Positions 44,296 through 54,023 are shown, numbered from the stretch's first letter. The stretch is 64,000 bases of DNA from Anaerovibrio sp. JC8 (GCF_002100115.1 NZ_ANBM01000001.1:1-64000), one strand, 5' to 3'. Translations and numbers: made by a program. The notes: generated from the sequence alone by a model not told the origin.

Positions 44296-47200
44296 TTATA
44301 CATACTTCTTGTCGTGTTCCTTCTTTTTCTTCTTGTTCCAGCCTACCATATCGGCGAACCGAACAGTAATAATGTAAAAGGCCGGAATAATGAAGATACC
44401 GATAAAGGTGGCAAACAGCATGCCGCCTACTACGGCCACACCCATACCATTACGGGCTGCAGCACCGGCACCGGAGGCTATGGCCAACGGAATACAGCCG
44501 ATGATGAAGGCGAAGGAGGTCATGAGAATCGGACGAAGTCGCAGACCAGCGGCTTCAATGGCAGCCTTAAGCGGATTCATGCCCATATCTGCACGGGCCT
44601 TGGCAAATTCTACAATCAGAATCGCATTCTTGGCCGACAGACCAATAAGCATAATAACACCAATCTGCATGTACACGCTGTTCTGCAGGCCGGCATTAGG
44701 ACCAACTGTCAGGGTTTCCACCAAGCTCATGAACAGCTCTGAGAACAGAGCACCGAAGATACCAACCGGTACACAGAGAATAACGGCAAATGGTACACTC
44801 CAGCTTTCATAGAGAGCTGCCAGACAGAGGAATACGAACACCAGGGCCAGAGCCAATACCCGGCCAGTTGATTCACCGCTCTTAATTTCCTCACGGGCCT
44901 GACCGGACCACTCTACATTGTAGCCAGCCGGAGCCACCTCATGAACGATTTCCTCCATGGCGGCAATGGCCTGGCCGGAGGAATAACCGCTGGCAGCATT
45001 ACCCTGGAAGGATACTGCCTTGGAAGCGTTAAAGCGATGAACGATGGAAGGAGCCGTACTCATCCGCGGGGTCAGCAGGGACTCCAACGGAATCATCTGA
45101 CCGGAGTTGTTGCGGACGAACATGAACCGCATGTCATTGGCAGCAGTACGATATTCCTTATCAGCCTGAAGAACAACCTTGTAGCTGCGTCCAAACTGGT
45201 TAAAGTCATTAACCTGGCTGCCACCGTAGAATATCTGCATGGTATTGAACACATCCGACAGCCTTACATCAAGGCTCTTAACCTTATCGCGGTCAATATC
45301 ATACTGAACAATCGGTGAATTTACCTTGAAGGTGGAACGAACACCCTGAAGCTCTGGCCGCTGATTAGCCGCTGCCACAATCTTCTGGGAGAGCTCATTC
45401 AGCTCCTCATCAGTATGGCCGGACAGATCCTGAAGCTCCATCTGCCAACCACCGACGTTACCAAGACCTGGCAAAGCCGGCATATTGAAGGCAATAACCT
45501 GGGCCTCCGGAGCCACCTTGGCACCAATACCAAAGGTTTTACCGATAATTACGTTAATAGAGGTATCAAAAGAGGTACGCTTATCCCAGCTTTCAAGGCC
45601 GACGAACATGGTGCCGGCATTGGACTTGGTTCCGAAGGAGAAAATATCAAAGCCCGTAATGGAAATAACATTCTCTACTCCCGGCAGGCCACGCACCGCA
45701 CTGGACACATTGTCCATGGTTGTGGAGGTCTGGTTGATGGAGGTACCCTCCGGCAGGGATACGGAGATAGCATAGTAGCCCTGGTCCTCATCCGGCACGA
45801 AGGTACTTGGTACTATCTTGTACAGCAGAGCTGTAAGGCCCACTACCACCACAATGAGAATAACAGCATACTTGGCGTTGCCGATAAACCAGCCTACCAC
45901 GCCCTGATAGCTGATGCGCATCTCATTGAATTTATCATTGAACTTATTAAAGAATCTGTCTAACCAGCTGTCAGACTTTTCCTGCTTGGCATCGTAATCC
46001 ACCGGCTTCAGAATCATGGCACACAGGGCCGGTGTCAAAGTCAGGGCCACAAAGGCCGACAATGCCATGGAAATAGCAATAGTCAAGGCGAACTGACGAT
46101 AAAGCACGCCCATCATACCACCCAGGAAGGCTACTGGCACAAATACCGCTGCCAATACGAAGGCAATGGCCACTACCGGCCCCTGCACCTCATCCATGGC
46201 CCGCTCGGTAGCATCAATCGGGGTAAGACCGGTACTCATGTGATGCTCTACGTTCTCAATAACTACGATAGCATCATCTACTACCAGACCGATGGCCAAT
46301 ACCATAGCGAAAAGGGTCAGGGTATTTATTGAGAAGTCCAAAATTATGAAGGCGATAAAGGTACCAATCAGAGATACCGGTACTGCCAGCAGTGGTATCA
46401 GTGTTGCCCGCCAGTTCTGCAGGAAGATAAATACAACCAGCACTACCAGCAAAAGGGCCTCCAAGAAGGTTTCCACTACTTCCTTGATGGAGGTACTGAT
46501 GAAATCAGTGGTATCAACAATATACTGCAGCTTCAAGTCCGGCGGGAATTCCTTCTCCGCAGTCTCCAAAATTTTACGGACCTCTGCCACTGTGGTCATG
46601 GCATTGGCGTCCTCAGTGAGCTGTACACCGAAGGCCACAGTATTCTTGGCACCGTTCATATCAGAGAATACAGCATACTGCTTCGGACCATTTTCCACCC
46701 TGGCCACATCCTTCAGATGAACCATGGTACCGGTACTGCTGTCAGTCTTGATAACGATATTGCCGAATTCCTCAGGAGTTACCAGTCGACCGTCAATTTT
46801 GCCGGTAAACTGCTTTTCCTGCTGATTGCGTATAGGCAAGGCACCTACTGTACCAGCCGGTGCCTGAATATTCTGCTCATTGATGGCATTGGTGACATCA
46901 CTTACTGTCAAATTCAGCTCTGCCAGCCTATCCGGGTTCACCCAGATACGCAGGGCATGGTCAGCACCGAAGGCCTGTACGGAGCCTACGCCATCAACAC
47001 GCTTAATCTGATCAATCAGATAGATATCGGAATAGTTCTTGATCCAGGTGCTGTCAAAGGTACCCTCCGGAGAAACAATAGCCGCCATCAGGGCCATACT
47101 GTTGGATGCCTTGGAGGTTACTACACCTACGGACTTAACACTGTCCGGCAGACTTGGATTTGCAACGGCTACAGAGTTCTGCACCTTTACTGCATCCATA

Positions 47201-47502
47201 TCACCGTCAGTACCCAGCTCAAAGACTACAGACAGTGAATAATAACCGGAGTCAGAAGCATTGGAATTCATGTAATCCATACCCTGAACACCGTTAACCT
47301 GCTGCTCAATAATCTGGGCCACAGTTTCATTTACAACCTTGGCATTGGCACCAGTATAGGTGGTACTTACCGATATGGTTGGCGGTGCAATCTGGGGATA
47401 CTGGGCAATAGGCAGCTGAAAAGCGGAAATCAGACCGCCAATCACGATAATAAGGGATATAACTATCGCAAATATAGGTCTATGTATAAAAAATTTAGAC
47501 AC
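44296..47502 (-). CDS. RND-family multidrug efflux pump (HAE1, AcrB/MexB-like)
   Basis: A 1068-residue inner-membrane proton antiporter with 12 membrane segments and two large periplasmic loops. FFIHRPIFAIVISLIIVIGG is the first segment. The proton-relay aspartate pair is in GLVVDDAIVVIENVEHH, and IMLIGLSAKNAILIVEFAK carries the partner Lys. Its presence requires an outer membrane and so supports a Negativicutes host. The GTG at 47502 follows AAGGGGGT. It pairs with the adaptor gene 12 bp upstream. No TolC-like gene adjoins; substrates cannot be told. Confidence 0.95.
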   Translation of the reverse strand: MSKFFIHRPIFAIVISLIIVIGGLISAFQLPIAQYPQIAPPTISVSTTYTGANAKVVNETVAQIIEQQVNGVQGMDYMNSNASDSGYYSLSVVFELGTDGDMDAVKVQNSVAVANPSLPDSVKSVGVVTSKASNSMALMAAIVSPEGTFDSTWIKNYSDIYLIDQIKRVDGVGSVQAFGADHALRIWVNPDRLAELNLTVSDVTNAINEQNIQAPAGTVGALPIRNQQEKQFTGKIDGRLVTPEEFGNIVIKTDSSTGTMVHLKDVARVENGPKQYAVFSDMNGAKNTVAFGVQLTEDANAMTTVAEVRKILETAEKEFPPDLKLQYIVDTTDFISTSIKEVVETFLEALLLVVLVVFIFLQNWRATLIPLLAVPVSLIGTFIAFIILDFSINTLTLFAMVLAIGLVVDDAIVVIENVEHHMSTGLTPIDATERAMDEVQGPVVAIAFVLAAVFVPVAFLGGMMGVLYRQFALTIAISMALSAFVALTLTPALCAMILKPVDYDAKQEKSDSWLDRFFNKFNDKFNEMRISYQGVVGWFIGNAKYAVILIVVVVGLTALLYKIVPSTFVPDEDQGYYAISVSLPEGTSINQTSTTMDNVSSAVRGLPGVENVISITGFDIFSFGTKSNAGTMFVGLESWDKRTSFDTSINVIIGKTFGIGAKVAPEAQVIAFNMPALPGLGNVGGWQMELQDLSGHTDEELNELSQKIVAAANQRPELQGVRSTFKVNSPIVQYDIDRDKVKSLDVRLSDVFNTMQIFYGGSQVNDFNQFGRSYKVVLQADKEYRTAANDMRFMFVRNNSGQMIPLESLLTPRMSTAPSIVHRFNASKAVSFQGNAASGYSSGQAIAAMEEIVHEVAPAGYNVEWSGQAREEIKSGESTGRVLALALVFVFLCLAALYESWSVPFAVILCVPVGIFGALFSELFMSLVETLTVGPNAGLQNSVYMQIGVIMLIGLSAKNAILIVEFAKARADMGMNPLKAAIEAAGLRLRPILMTSFAFIIGCIPLAIASGAGAAARNGMGVAVVGGMLFATFIGIFIIPAFYIITVRFADMVGWNKKKKKEHDKKYV

Positions 47503-47514
47503 CAGTCTACCCCC

Positions 47515-48684
47515 TTAGTCGTGCTTTTCGATAAATGAGAAGCCCATTTCGTCAGCAGATACTGTAGTAACTGCCATCTCTACACCCTCTGTAAGATTGG
47601 TAAGTCCTTCAACAACTACCTGCTCGCTGCCATTAAGGCCGCTCTTAATTACATAATAACTTCCCACAGATTCACCAAGCTCTACAGGAACTACGGCGGA
47701 CTTGTTGCCCTCACCTACAACCATGACAAAGGACTTGCCCAAAAGCTGCTGTACTGCACGCTGAGGAACCAGAATAGCACCCTTGATGGTGTCGCCCACC
47801 AGACGGGCACGGGCAAACATACCAGGGATAAGAATGCCCTTGGAATTATCAAACTCAGCCTTGAGCATCAGTGAGGAGGTCTTTCCTTCCATAGCCCGGT
47901 CTACAGCCACAACATTGCCGAGGCCAGGATACTCCTTGCCATCGGAAAGCACAATGCGTACATTCTTGGATGGCAGAGCCTGTCCCGGAACTACAGACTC
48001 ACCAACATATTTAAGATACTCCGCCTCGCTGACACTGAACTGTACCATCATAGGATTGCTGGTACCAATGGTAACAAGGGATGTAGTACCGGCAGCAGCG
48101 TAAGTACCCACAGCCACATCGTCTACGGACAGCTTGCCGCTCATAGGCGCATAAACTACTGTATCATCCAGATTCTGCTGGGCAGTCTGAACAAGAGCCT
48201 CCATGGCGGAAACATTTGCCGCCAGAGAATTCACCTGAGCCCGCTGGCTGGTGAGAACCTGCTCGGAAATTGCCTCGGCAGCATAGAGCTGCTCATCTCT
48301 GGCCAAATCCACCTTGGCGTTGTTGAGATTGGCCTGGGCCTGGGCCAGATTGGCCTGGGCATTCAAAAGGGCCGCCTGATAGGTTCGTGGGTCGATGCGA
48401 TACAGGGCCTGGCCAGCCTGAACCTGGTCACCACCCTTAATGTACTTCTCCACAATAGTTCCGGAAACCTTGGAAGTCACCTTGGTGGTGTCCTTGCCAA
48501 TTACTGTACCCGGATATTCCAGAGTAACAGGAGTATCACGTTTGATTACATTCATGGCCTTGACCGGAAGTGCTCCCCCACCCTGACGCTGGCCGGCCAT
48601 CTGTGACATAAGGAACATGTAGCCGCCGATAACTGCTGCAATAACAACAACGACACATATTACAATACCTTTTTTAGATAACAA
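47515..48684 (-). CDS. RND efflux periplasmic adaptor subunit (AcrA-like)
   Basis: 389 residues. An N-terminal membrane anchor (GIVICVVVVIAAVIGGYMFL) without a lipobox is followed by lipoyl-type half-motifs (TSKVSGTIVEKYIKGGDQVQAGQ). Then come the coiled-coil hairpin (NAQANLAQAQANLNNAK), the second lipoyl half (VYAPMSGKLSVDDV) and the beta-barrel domain. It links the pump to an outer-membrane channel. The TTG at 48684 is preferred because AGGAGG lies 8 nt upstream; the longer frame would start inside the repeat element. Confidence 0.92.
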   Translation of the reverse strand: MLSKKGIVICVVVVIAAVIGGYMFLMSQMAGQRQGGGALPVKAMNVIKRDTPVTLEYPGTVIGKDTTKVTSKVSGTIVEKYIKGGDQVQAGQALYRIDPRTYQAALLNAQANLAQAQANLNNAKVDLARDEQLYAAEAISEQVLTSQRAQVNSLAANVSAMEALVQTAQQNLDDTVVYAPMSGKLSVDDVAVGTYAAAGTTSLVTIGTSNPMMVQFSVSEAEYLKYVGESVVPGQALPSKNVRIVLSDGKEYPGLGNVVAVDRAMEGKTSSLMLKAEFDNSKGILIPGMFARARLVGDTIKGAILVPQRAVQQLLGKSFVMVVGEGNKSAVVPVELGESVGSYYVIKSGLNGSEQVVVEGLTNLTEGVEMAVTTVSADEMGFSFIEKHD

Positions 48685-48719
48685 GTCATATTCCTCCTCA
48701 TATAAAAAATAAAAGTCTT

Positions 48720-48867
48720 TTATAATGCCATTGTTCAAATTTTTCTTCTTTAGAAGAAAAATCCTCCAATTAGCGTTTCAACGAGCTGGGAGATATGCTC
48801 GCCAGCTGTTGTAGTTTGTTTTCCCCCCACCTAAAGAGGTGGGGGACATCTTAAAGCTCGTTATAAC
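48720..48867 (-). repeat. Three-hairpin repeat element, copy 2 (leader of the RND operon)
   Basis: 148 bp bounded by TTATAA and GTTATAAC. Hairpins lie at 48739-48762 (ATTTTTCTTCT/AGAAGAAAAAT), 48779-48811 (CAAC-G-AGCTGG-GAG / CTC-G-CCAGCT-GTTG) and 48824-48845 (CCCCCACCT/AGGTGGGGG). Position and linkers match copy 1 at 42332-42473, while stem sequences differ with compensating changes. It lies between the RND promoter and the adaptor start, so it is transcribed. Confidence 0.8.
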
Positions 48868-48901
48868 AATAATATTAATTAAAAAGAACTGCCGATATAT
48901 T

Positions 48902-48930
48902 ATGCTACAGCAGAAAAAAAACATTGTCAA
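48902..48930 (-). promoter_or_regulatory. Promoter of the RND operon
   Basis: Minus strand TTGACA (48925-48930), 17 bp, TAGCAT (48902-48907). Confidence 0.65.
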
Positions 48931-48936
48931 CGCAAA

Positions 48937-48977
48937 CTAGGTACGAACTATATTTCTTTTATATAACTCGTACCTAG
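48937..48977. promoter_or_regulatory. 41-bp palindrome upstream of the RND promoter
   Basis: CTAGGTACGA-AC-TATAT / ATATA-AC-TCGTACCTAG around a 7-bp centre. It ends 7 bp upstream of the -35, a position for an activator or a dimeric repressor. It could also form a hairpin after the MBL-fold gene, but no T tract follows. Confidence 0.6.
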
Positions 48978-49040
48978 CTGTACTATTCTATTATATGTTT
49001 TTTACTTAAATGATATGCTTAAAATAAGATTAAAAGTATA

Positions 49041-49850
49041 TTAGAATTCGATGACTTCCAAATCATCAGGAACATATACATTGCCATCGAAATACTGCTT
49101 TGCCTCAGCACTGTAGGCTGCCTTGCGGGTATCAATGGTTTTGTCCTCAGTATGATAAAGCACCAGATTCTTTATTTCCAGCTTCTTGGCCAGCTCCGCT
49201 GCTTCCTTGCAGGTGCTGTGATGCTTTTCATAAGGCTTGAAGATATCCCGGTCCTCATATTTGCAGAAGGCCTCGGAAAGCATCCAGTCAGAGCCCTTGG
49301 CATATTCCTCACAGCCCTCGCTGAACGGCTCGTCCCCCAGACAGGTCAACAGCAGATTGTCCTCCTTGAACTGGAGCTGATAGCCAAACTGCTTTGCCTT
49401 GGTGGAATAAATATCAAATACGTTGATATCAAAGGCCGGCAGCTCAATCACCTGGCCATCCCAAATCTCATGAATGATGATGGTATCGCCTATGGTCTCA
49501 TAATCCTTGCGCTTCAGCATCATTTCACACATGCTGAGAAGGATGTCCTTCACCTCATCGTGGCAATAGATATGGAATTCTCCTTCGTATTTGCCGTTAT
49601 TGATCAGGGTGGCAATCTTCCTTATAACCCAAACTGCCCCCATGATGTGGTCAGTATGGGCATGGGTAACATACATGTGATGCAGCTTATTATAATCAGC
49701 CTCTGCAAGCTCCAGCTGGCGCAGTATTCCATTACCACCACCGGCATCGGTCAAAAACAGCTGCCCGTCTGATGTCTCAATCAGAAAACAGGTGTTGAAA
49801 ACCTTGGTAACCATGGCATTGCCAGTACCTAAAAAAATAAGCTTCCTCAT
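49041..49850 (-). CDS. MBL-fold hydrolase (RNase Z-like)
   Basis: 269 residues of the metallo-beta-lactamase fold. LIFLGTGNAM at the start and THAHTDH (HxHxDH zinc site) are clear; a further metal Asp is in LTCLGDEPF and a late His in VLYHTEDK. The layout resembles RNase Z/arylsulfatase-like members, but it lacks features that would fix tRNA processing. The ATG at 49850 is behind GGGAGGT. It stands alone between rnc and the RND operon. Substrate unknown. Confidence 0.8.
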   Translation of the reverse strand: MRKLIFLGTGNAMVTKVFNTCFLIETSDGQLFLTDAGGGNGILRQLELAEADYNKLHHMYVTHAHTDHIMGAVWVIRKIATLINNGKYEGEFHIYCHDEVKDILLSMCEMMLKRKDYETIGDTIIIHEIWDGQVIELPAFDINVFDIYSTKAKQFGYQLQFKEDNLLLTCLGDEPFSEGCEEYAKGSDWMLSEAFCKYEDRDIFKPYEKHHSTCKEAAELAKKLEIKNLVLYHTEDKTIDTRKAAYSAEAKQYFDGNVYVPDDLEVIEF

Positions 49851-49930
49851 ATTATTACCTCCCATAATACAGTCTTATTTTTATCCCGTTCACAAAGAAA
49901 AACTTGACCGTGTTCTCTTACCTCTAATAA

Positions 49931-49965
49931 TAAAGGACTGTTGCGAATTACGCAACAGTCCTTTG
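49931..49965 (-). terminator. Terminator after rnc
   Basis: AAAGGACTGTTGCG / CGCAACAGTCCTTT stem; the minus strand continues ATTATT and the plus strand GGTTTT. It closes the fatty-acid/rnc operon. Confidence 0.8.
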
Positions 49966-49968
49966 GTT

Positions 49969-50685
49969 TTATTTGTCCATTTTTTCAAGAGCCTGCTTGG
50001 CGGCCTGCTGTTCAGCGGCCTTCTTGCTTGGACCCGTTCCAATTCCTAAAACTTCATCATTAAGCCTTACTTCAAACTTGAATATCTTGGCATGGTCCGG
50101 ACCATCGGCACCAATCATGCAATAGCAGATTTTGTTCTCGCCGTTACGCTGCACCAGCTCCTGGAGCATCGTCTTGTAGTCCTTCACACTGGATACGCCT
50201 CTTTGCACCTGGTCAAGATGGTCCTCCAGCTGGCGGATTACATAAGCCTGGGCACATGCCCAGCCCTGGTCCATATAAATTGCACCGATTACTGCTTCAA
50301 AGGCATCCTCCAATATGGAAGCCCGTTTACGGCCCCCGGAGCTCTGCTCACCGTGACCCAGTAACAGATACTCACCCAGATTCAGCTCTGCGGCCCGGCT
50401 GGAAAGACTGGCCTCGCAGACAACAGCTGCCCTGGATTTAGTAAGATCTCCCTCAGGAAGTTCTGGGAAATGTTTAAAAAGATAGGTGCTGATAGCAAGC
50501 TCCAGCACCGCATCTCCTAAAAACTCCAAGCGTTCATTATGCTCTACACGAATACGGGACTCATTGGCATAGGAGGTGTGGGTAAGGGCCTGATGAAGCC
50601 AGCCGATGTGCTTGAACCGCACACCAAGCTGACTGGCAAGTCCCTCCAAGCGCCTCCTGCGTTCCACAGTCACACGCTCAACCAT
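49969..50685 (-). CDS. rnc: Ribonuclease III
   Basis: A 238-residue double-strand-specific RNase for rRNA and mRNA processing. The catalytic motif ERLEFLGDAVLEL lies near residue 45, followed by a second acidic site in EDAFEAVIGAIY. The C-terminal dsRNA-binding domain starts near 165 (DYKTMLQELVQ) and ends GPSKKAAEQQAAKQAL. It is the last gene of the fab operon, 18 bp after fabF, an arrangement common in Firmicutes. Confidence 0.96.
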   Translation of the reverse strand: MVERVTVERRRRLEGLASQLGVRFKHIGWLHQALTHTSYANESRIRVEHNERLEFLGDAVLELAISTYLFKHFPELPEGDLTKSRAAVVCEASLSSRAAELNLGEYLLLGHGEQSSGGRKRASILEDAFEAVIGAIYMDQGWACAQAYVIRQLEDHLDQVQRGVSSVKDYKTMLQELVQRNGENKICYCMIGADGPDHAKIFKFEVRLNDEVLGIGTGPSKKAAEQQAAKQALEKMDK

Positions 50686-50703
50686 AATAAATCACTCAAC
50701 TTC

Positions 50704-51948
50704 TTACTTAGAATATTTTTTTAATACAATGCAGGCGTTATGTCCGCCGAAGCCCAGATTGTTGGACAGAGCTGCACGGACAGTCTTTGCCTTTGCCTTG
50801 TTAGGCACGTAGTCCAGATCAAGGCCCTCATCAGGGGTCTCATAATTGATGGTAGGTGGCAGCATATCATTTTCAACAGCCAGAGCAGTTGCGATACACT
50901 CAATACCACCGGCAGCACCAAGAAGGTGACCGGTCATGGACTTAATGGAGCTTACGGATACATCCTTTGCATGCTCGCCCCAAACAGTCTTGATAGCCTC
51001 AGTCTCAGTCAAGTCATTGAGATGAGTGGAAGTACCATGAGCATTGATATAATCAACCTCAGATGGCTCAAGACCTGCATCCTTCAGAGCGTTGGCCATG
51101 CACTTGGCAGCCTGGGCACCATGTGGAGCCGGGCTGGTAATATGATAAGCATCGGAATTTGCACCATAGCCTACGATTTCAGCATAGATATGGGCACCGC
51201 GCTTCTCGGCATGCTCCAGGGTTTCCATAACGATAATGCCTGCGCCCTCACCCATGATGAAGCCACTGCGGTTTGCATCGAACGGACGGGATGCGTGGGC
51301 AGGATCATCATTGTGGTCAGTGCAGAGAGCCTTCATGGAACAGAAACCGGCAACTGCGGCCTGGGAAATGCTGGCCTCAGTACCACCGGCAACCATAACA
51401 TCAGCATCACCGCGCTGAAGTACGCGGAATGCATCACCGATGTTGTTAGTACCGGTTGCACATGCAGTAACAACACAGCTGCTTGGACCCTTTAAGCCAA
51501 GAGCGATGGACACATGGCCGGCAGCCATGTTACCAATCATCATTGGAATAAAGAAAGGGCTGATTTTGCTTGGGCCCTTGTCAAACAGCTTCTCATACTG
51601 ACCATGCATGGTTTCAATACCACCAATACCACTACCTACGAAGGTACCGATACGGTCGCAATCCTCAGCCTCCAGATCAAGGTTTGCATCCTCTACAGCC
51701 ATCTTGGCTGCAGCAACTGCAAACTGGGCATAGCGGTCAATGCGCTTAGCCTCCTTCTTGTCCATGTAATCAGCAGGATCAAAATCCTTTACCTCGCCGG
51801 CAATCTGAGACTTGTACTCAGAAGCATCAAAACGGGTAATTTTATCAATACCATTTTTGCCTTCCAGCAGGGACTTCCAAAATACATCCTTGCCGGTACC
51901 AACTGGGCTGATTACACCAAGGCCGGTAATTACAACACGATTAGACAA
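50704..51948 (-). CDS. fabF: Beta-ketoacyl-ACP synthase II
   Basis: A 414-residue condensing enzyme elongating fatty acids. The catalytic triad is visible: Cys in [16 protein letters not shown], His in [11 protein letters not shown] and His in [16 protein letters not shown] start at the TTG at 51948 (LSNRVVITG), 6 nt behind GAGGTG, which gives the standard N-terminus. It follows the second FabK-like gene closely. Confidence 0.96.
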   Translation of the reverse strand: MSNRVVITGLGVISPVGTGKDVFWKSLLEGKNGIDKITRFDASEYKSQIAGEVKDFDPADYMDKKEAKRIDRYAQFAVAAAKMAVEDANLDLEAEDCDRIGTFVGSGIGGIETMHGQYEKLFDKGPSKISPFFIPMMIGNMAAGHVSIALGLKGPSSCVVTACATGTNNIGDAFRVLQRGDADVMVAGGTEASISQAAVAGFCSMKALCTDHNDDPAHASRPFDANRSGFIMGEGAGIIVMETLEHAEKRGAHIYAEIVGYGANSDAYHITSPAPHGAQAAKCMANALKDAGLEPSEVDYINAHGTSTHLNDLTETEAIKTVWGEHAKDVSVSSIKSMTGHLLGAAGGIECIATALAVENDMLPPTINYETPDEGLDLDYVPNKAKAKTVRAALSNNLGFGGHNACIVLKKYSK

Positions 51949-51965
51949 AATTAACACCTCACAAT

Positions 51966-52910
51966 TCAATTAATAGCAGCAAGTTCTGCCTTAAGCTGCT
52001 GGAAAATTTCTTCTACAGTCAATATCTTATCTATAGTCGGCAAATATTCACCAGTGAACACAAGACCTGTTTCCACATCACCCTGCTGAGCACGGCTAAG
52101 GGCTCTGATAATACAGAAGTTATGCTTACAAGCCTTCAGACAGTTATCGCACTTGGTTGGCGGTACAGGACCCTCCATGATTCTTGCGGCCCATGGATTT
52201 CTTACTGCACGGCCCGGCAGACCTACAGGACTGTGAATAACCACAACATCCTCAGGCTTTGCCTTAAGATAATACTCTTTCAATGCTGGGGCACTGTTGG
52301 CCTCAACGCTGGCAGCAAAGCGGGAGCCCATCTGGACACCACTTACGCCCATTTTTATTAAATCAGCAATATCCTGGCCGTGGAGAACACCACCTGCAGC
52401 AATTACAGGGATGTCTACTGCATCAACGATATCTGGAATGATAGTCTTGATAGACTGGTCAGTTCCCAGATGACCGCCTGCCTCCTTGCCTTCAACTATA
52501 ATAGCTGCGGCGCCAAGACGCTGAGAAATTTTCGCTAATTTTACTGACGAAACGATTGGAACAACCGGGGTTCCGGATTTCTGGCCAAGGCCAAATATAT
52601 CACGGGAAAAGCCTGCACCAGCCACAACCAGGTCAATGCCTTCATCAATAGCAGTGTTTACGATTTCAGCAAATTTCTTTGCGGCAAACATGATATTGAT
52701 GCCGATAATGCCCTTGGAAAGTGCACGGGCCATCCTGATTTCATAACGAAGCTCATCATTGGTCATACCAGATGCAGCAATCAGGCCGATACCGCCTTGG
52801 TTTGCAACAGCTGCAGCCAGTCTGCCCGTAGACAAACGGATCGCCATGCCACCTTGAATAATTGGCATCTTGGCAATCTTATCGCCAATCTTAAGTTCAG
52901 GAAGCTTCAA
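51966..52910 (-). CDS. Second FabK-like / nitronate monooxygenase-family flavoprotein
   Basis: 314 residues, FMN-binding TIM barrel: [14 protein letters not shown] at the start, [11 protein letters not shown] and [15 protein letters not shown]. It differs from the FabK at 55008-55955 by a C-terminal Cys cluster, [13 protein letters not shown], followed by a helical tail. It may be an alternative enoyl-ACP reductase, a nitronate monooxygenase or a redox partner of the pathway; sequence alone does not decide. The TTG at 52910 is chosen, 7 nt behind GGAGG. A 57-bp hairpin separates it from acpP. Confidence 0.8.
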   Translation of the reverse strand: MKLPELKIGDKIAKMPIIQGGMAIRLSTGRLAAAVANQGGIGLIAASGMTNDELRYEIRMARALSKGIIGINIMFAAKKFAEIVNTAIDEGIDLVVAGAGFSRDIFGLGQKSGTPVVPIVSSVKLAKISQRLGAAAIIVEGKEAGGHLGTDQSIKTIIPDIVDAVDIPVIAAGGVLHGQDIADLIKMGVSGVQMGSRFAASVEANSAPALKEYYLKAKPEDVVVIHSPVGLPGRAVRNPWAARIMEGPVPPTKCDNCLKACKHNFCIIRALSRAQQGDVETGLVFTGEYLPTIDKILTVEEIFQQLKAELAAIN

Positions 52911-52937
52911 AATTACTCCTCCATTCATGGGGTGGTA

Positions 52938-52994
52938 CTTACCTTCTTTAGAAAATCCCGCGAAGTAACTTCACGGGACTTTCTTAAAGGTAAG
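52938..52994 (-). promoter_or_regulatory. Long hairpin between acpP and the second FabK-like gene
   Basis: CTTACCTT..AGAAA-TCCCG-GAAGT / ACTTC-CGGGA-TTTCT..AAGGTAAG inverted repeat spanning nearly the whole spacer, without a following T tract. It could be a partial terminator or an mRNA-stabilising end that lets acpP be made in excess. Confidence 0.6.
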
Positions 52995-53005
52995 ACGCAA
53001 AAAGC

Positions 53006-53236
53006 TTATTTGTTCTGGTCAATGAAAGTTACAACGTCCTGAACGGTCTTAATCTTTTCTGCTGCGCTATCTGGAATCTCGATGCCGAACTCCTCCTCAA
53101 AAGCCATGATGAGCTCAACAATATCAAGAGAATCAGCGCCTAAATCATCGATAAAAGTGGACTCGATTGCAACATCATCTGCATCTACACTCAGCTGTTC
53201 AACAACGATATCTCTTACTTTCTCAAAAGTAGACAT
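53006..53236 (-). CDS. acpP: Acyl carrier protein
   Basis: 76 acidic residues. The phosphopantetheine serine is in [21 protein letters not shown]. The ATG at 53236 follows GGAGGAGGTGAA and gives the standard ACP start [11 protein letters not shown]. It carries acyl chains for all the fab enzymes around it. It lies between fabG and the second FabK-like gene. Confidence 0.97.
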   Translation of the reverse strand: MSTFEKVRDIVVEQLSVDADDVAIESTFIDDLGADSLDIVELIMAFEEEFGIEIPDSAAEKIKTVQDVVTFIDQNK

Positions 53237-53278
53237 GAATGGTTCACCTCCTCCATCAAGTTTCATCTATAGACTATG

Positions 53279-54022
53279 TTACATAACCATACCGCCATCA
53301 ACATTGATGACCTGGCCAGTAACATAAGATGCATTATCAGACACCAGGAACAGAACTGCATTGGCAACATCCTCAGGAGCGCCAACTCTGCCCAGTGGAA
53401 TACCGGCTACCATAGCCTCACGTACATTATCTGGAAGTACGGAGGTCATGTCGGTATCTATATAGCCCGGTGCTACCATGTTTACAGTAATGCCACGGGA
53501 GGCAAGCTCCTTGGCCATGGTCTTGGAAAATCCAATAACACCGGCTTTGGCTGCGGAGTAGTTTGCCTGACCGGCATTACCGGTAAGACCTACAACAGAA
53601 GCCATATTAACAATGCGGCCAGCCCGCTTCTTCATCATGAGCTTGGAAACAGCCTTGGTGCAGTAGAACACGCCCTTAAGGTTGGTATTCATTACTGCAT
53701 CCCAGTCCTCTTCCTTCATTCTCATGAGGAGACCATCACGGGTGATGCCTGCATTATTTACGAGAATATCAATACCACCGAATGTATCAACTACTTCCTT
53801 GATCATAGCGTCAACGGCCTCACCGTTGGATACATCGGCCTGGACAATCATAGCCTTGCCGCCAGCTGCTTCAATAATGGACTTTACCTCTTCAGCAGCC
53901 TTTGCATTGCCTGCATAATTAATAGCAACAGCAGCGCCCTCAGACGCAAGCTTGATTGCAATGGCACGGCCTATGCCGCGGGAACCGCCTGTAATAAGGG
54001 CAGACTTTCCATCTAAAAGCAT
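53279..54022 (-). CDS. fabG: 3-oxoacyl-ACP reductase
   Basis: A 247-residue short-chain dehydrogenase using NADPH. The nucleotide motif TGGSRGIG is at 10-17, NNAG follows, and the catalytic Ser-Tyr-Lys appear as S in MASVVGLTGNAGQ and YSAAK. The ATG at 54022, behind AAGGAGG, gives the usual length; the longer frame overlaps fabD. Confidence 0.96.
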   Translation of the reverse strand: MLLDGKSALITGGSRGIGRAIAIKLASEGAAVAINYAGNAKAAEEVKSIIEAAGGKAMIVQADVSNGEAVDAMIKEVVDTFGGIDILVNNAGITRDGLLMRMKEEDWDAVMNTNLKGVFYCTKAVSKLMMKKRAGRIVNMASVVGLTGNAGQANYSAAKAGVIGFSKTMAKELASRGITVNMVAPGYIDTDMTSVLPDNVREAMVAGIPLGRVGAPEDVANAVLFLVSDNASYVTGQVINVDGGMVM

Positions 54023-54023
54023 A

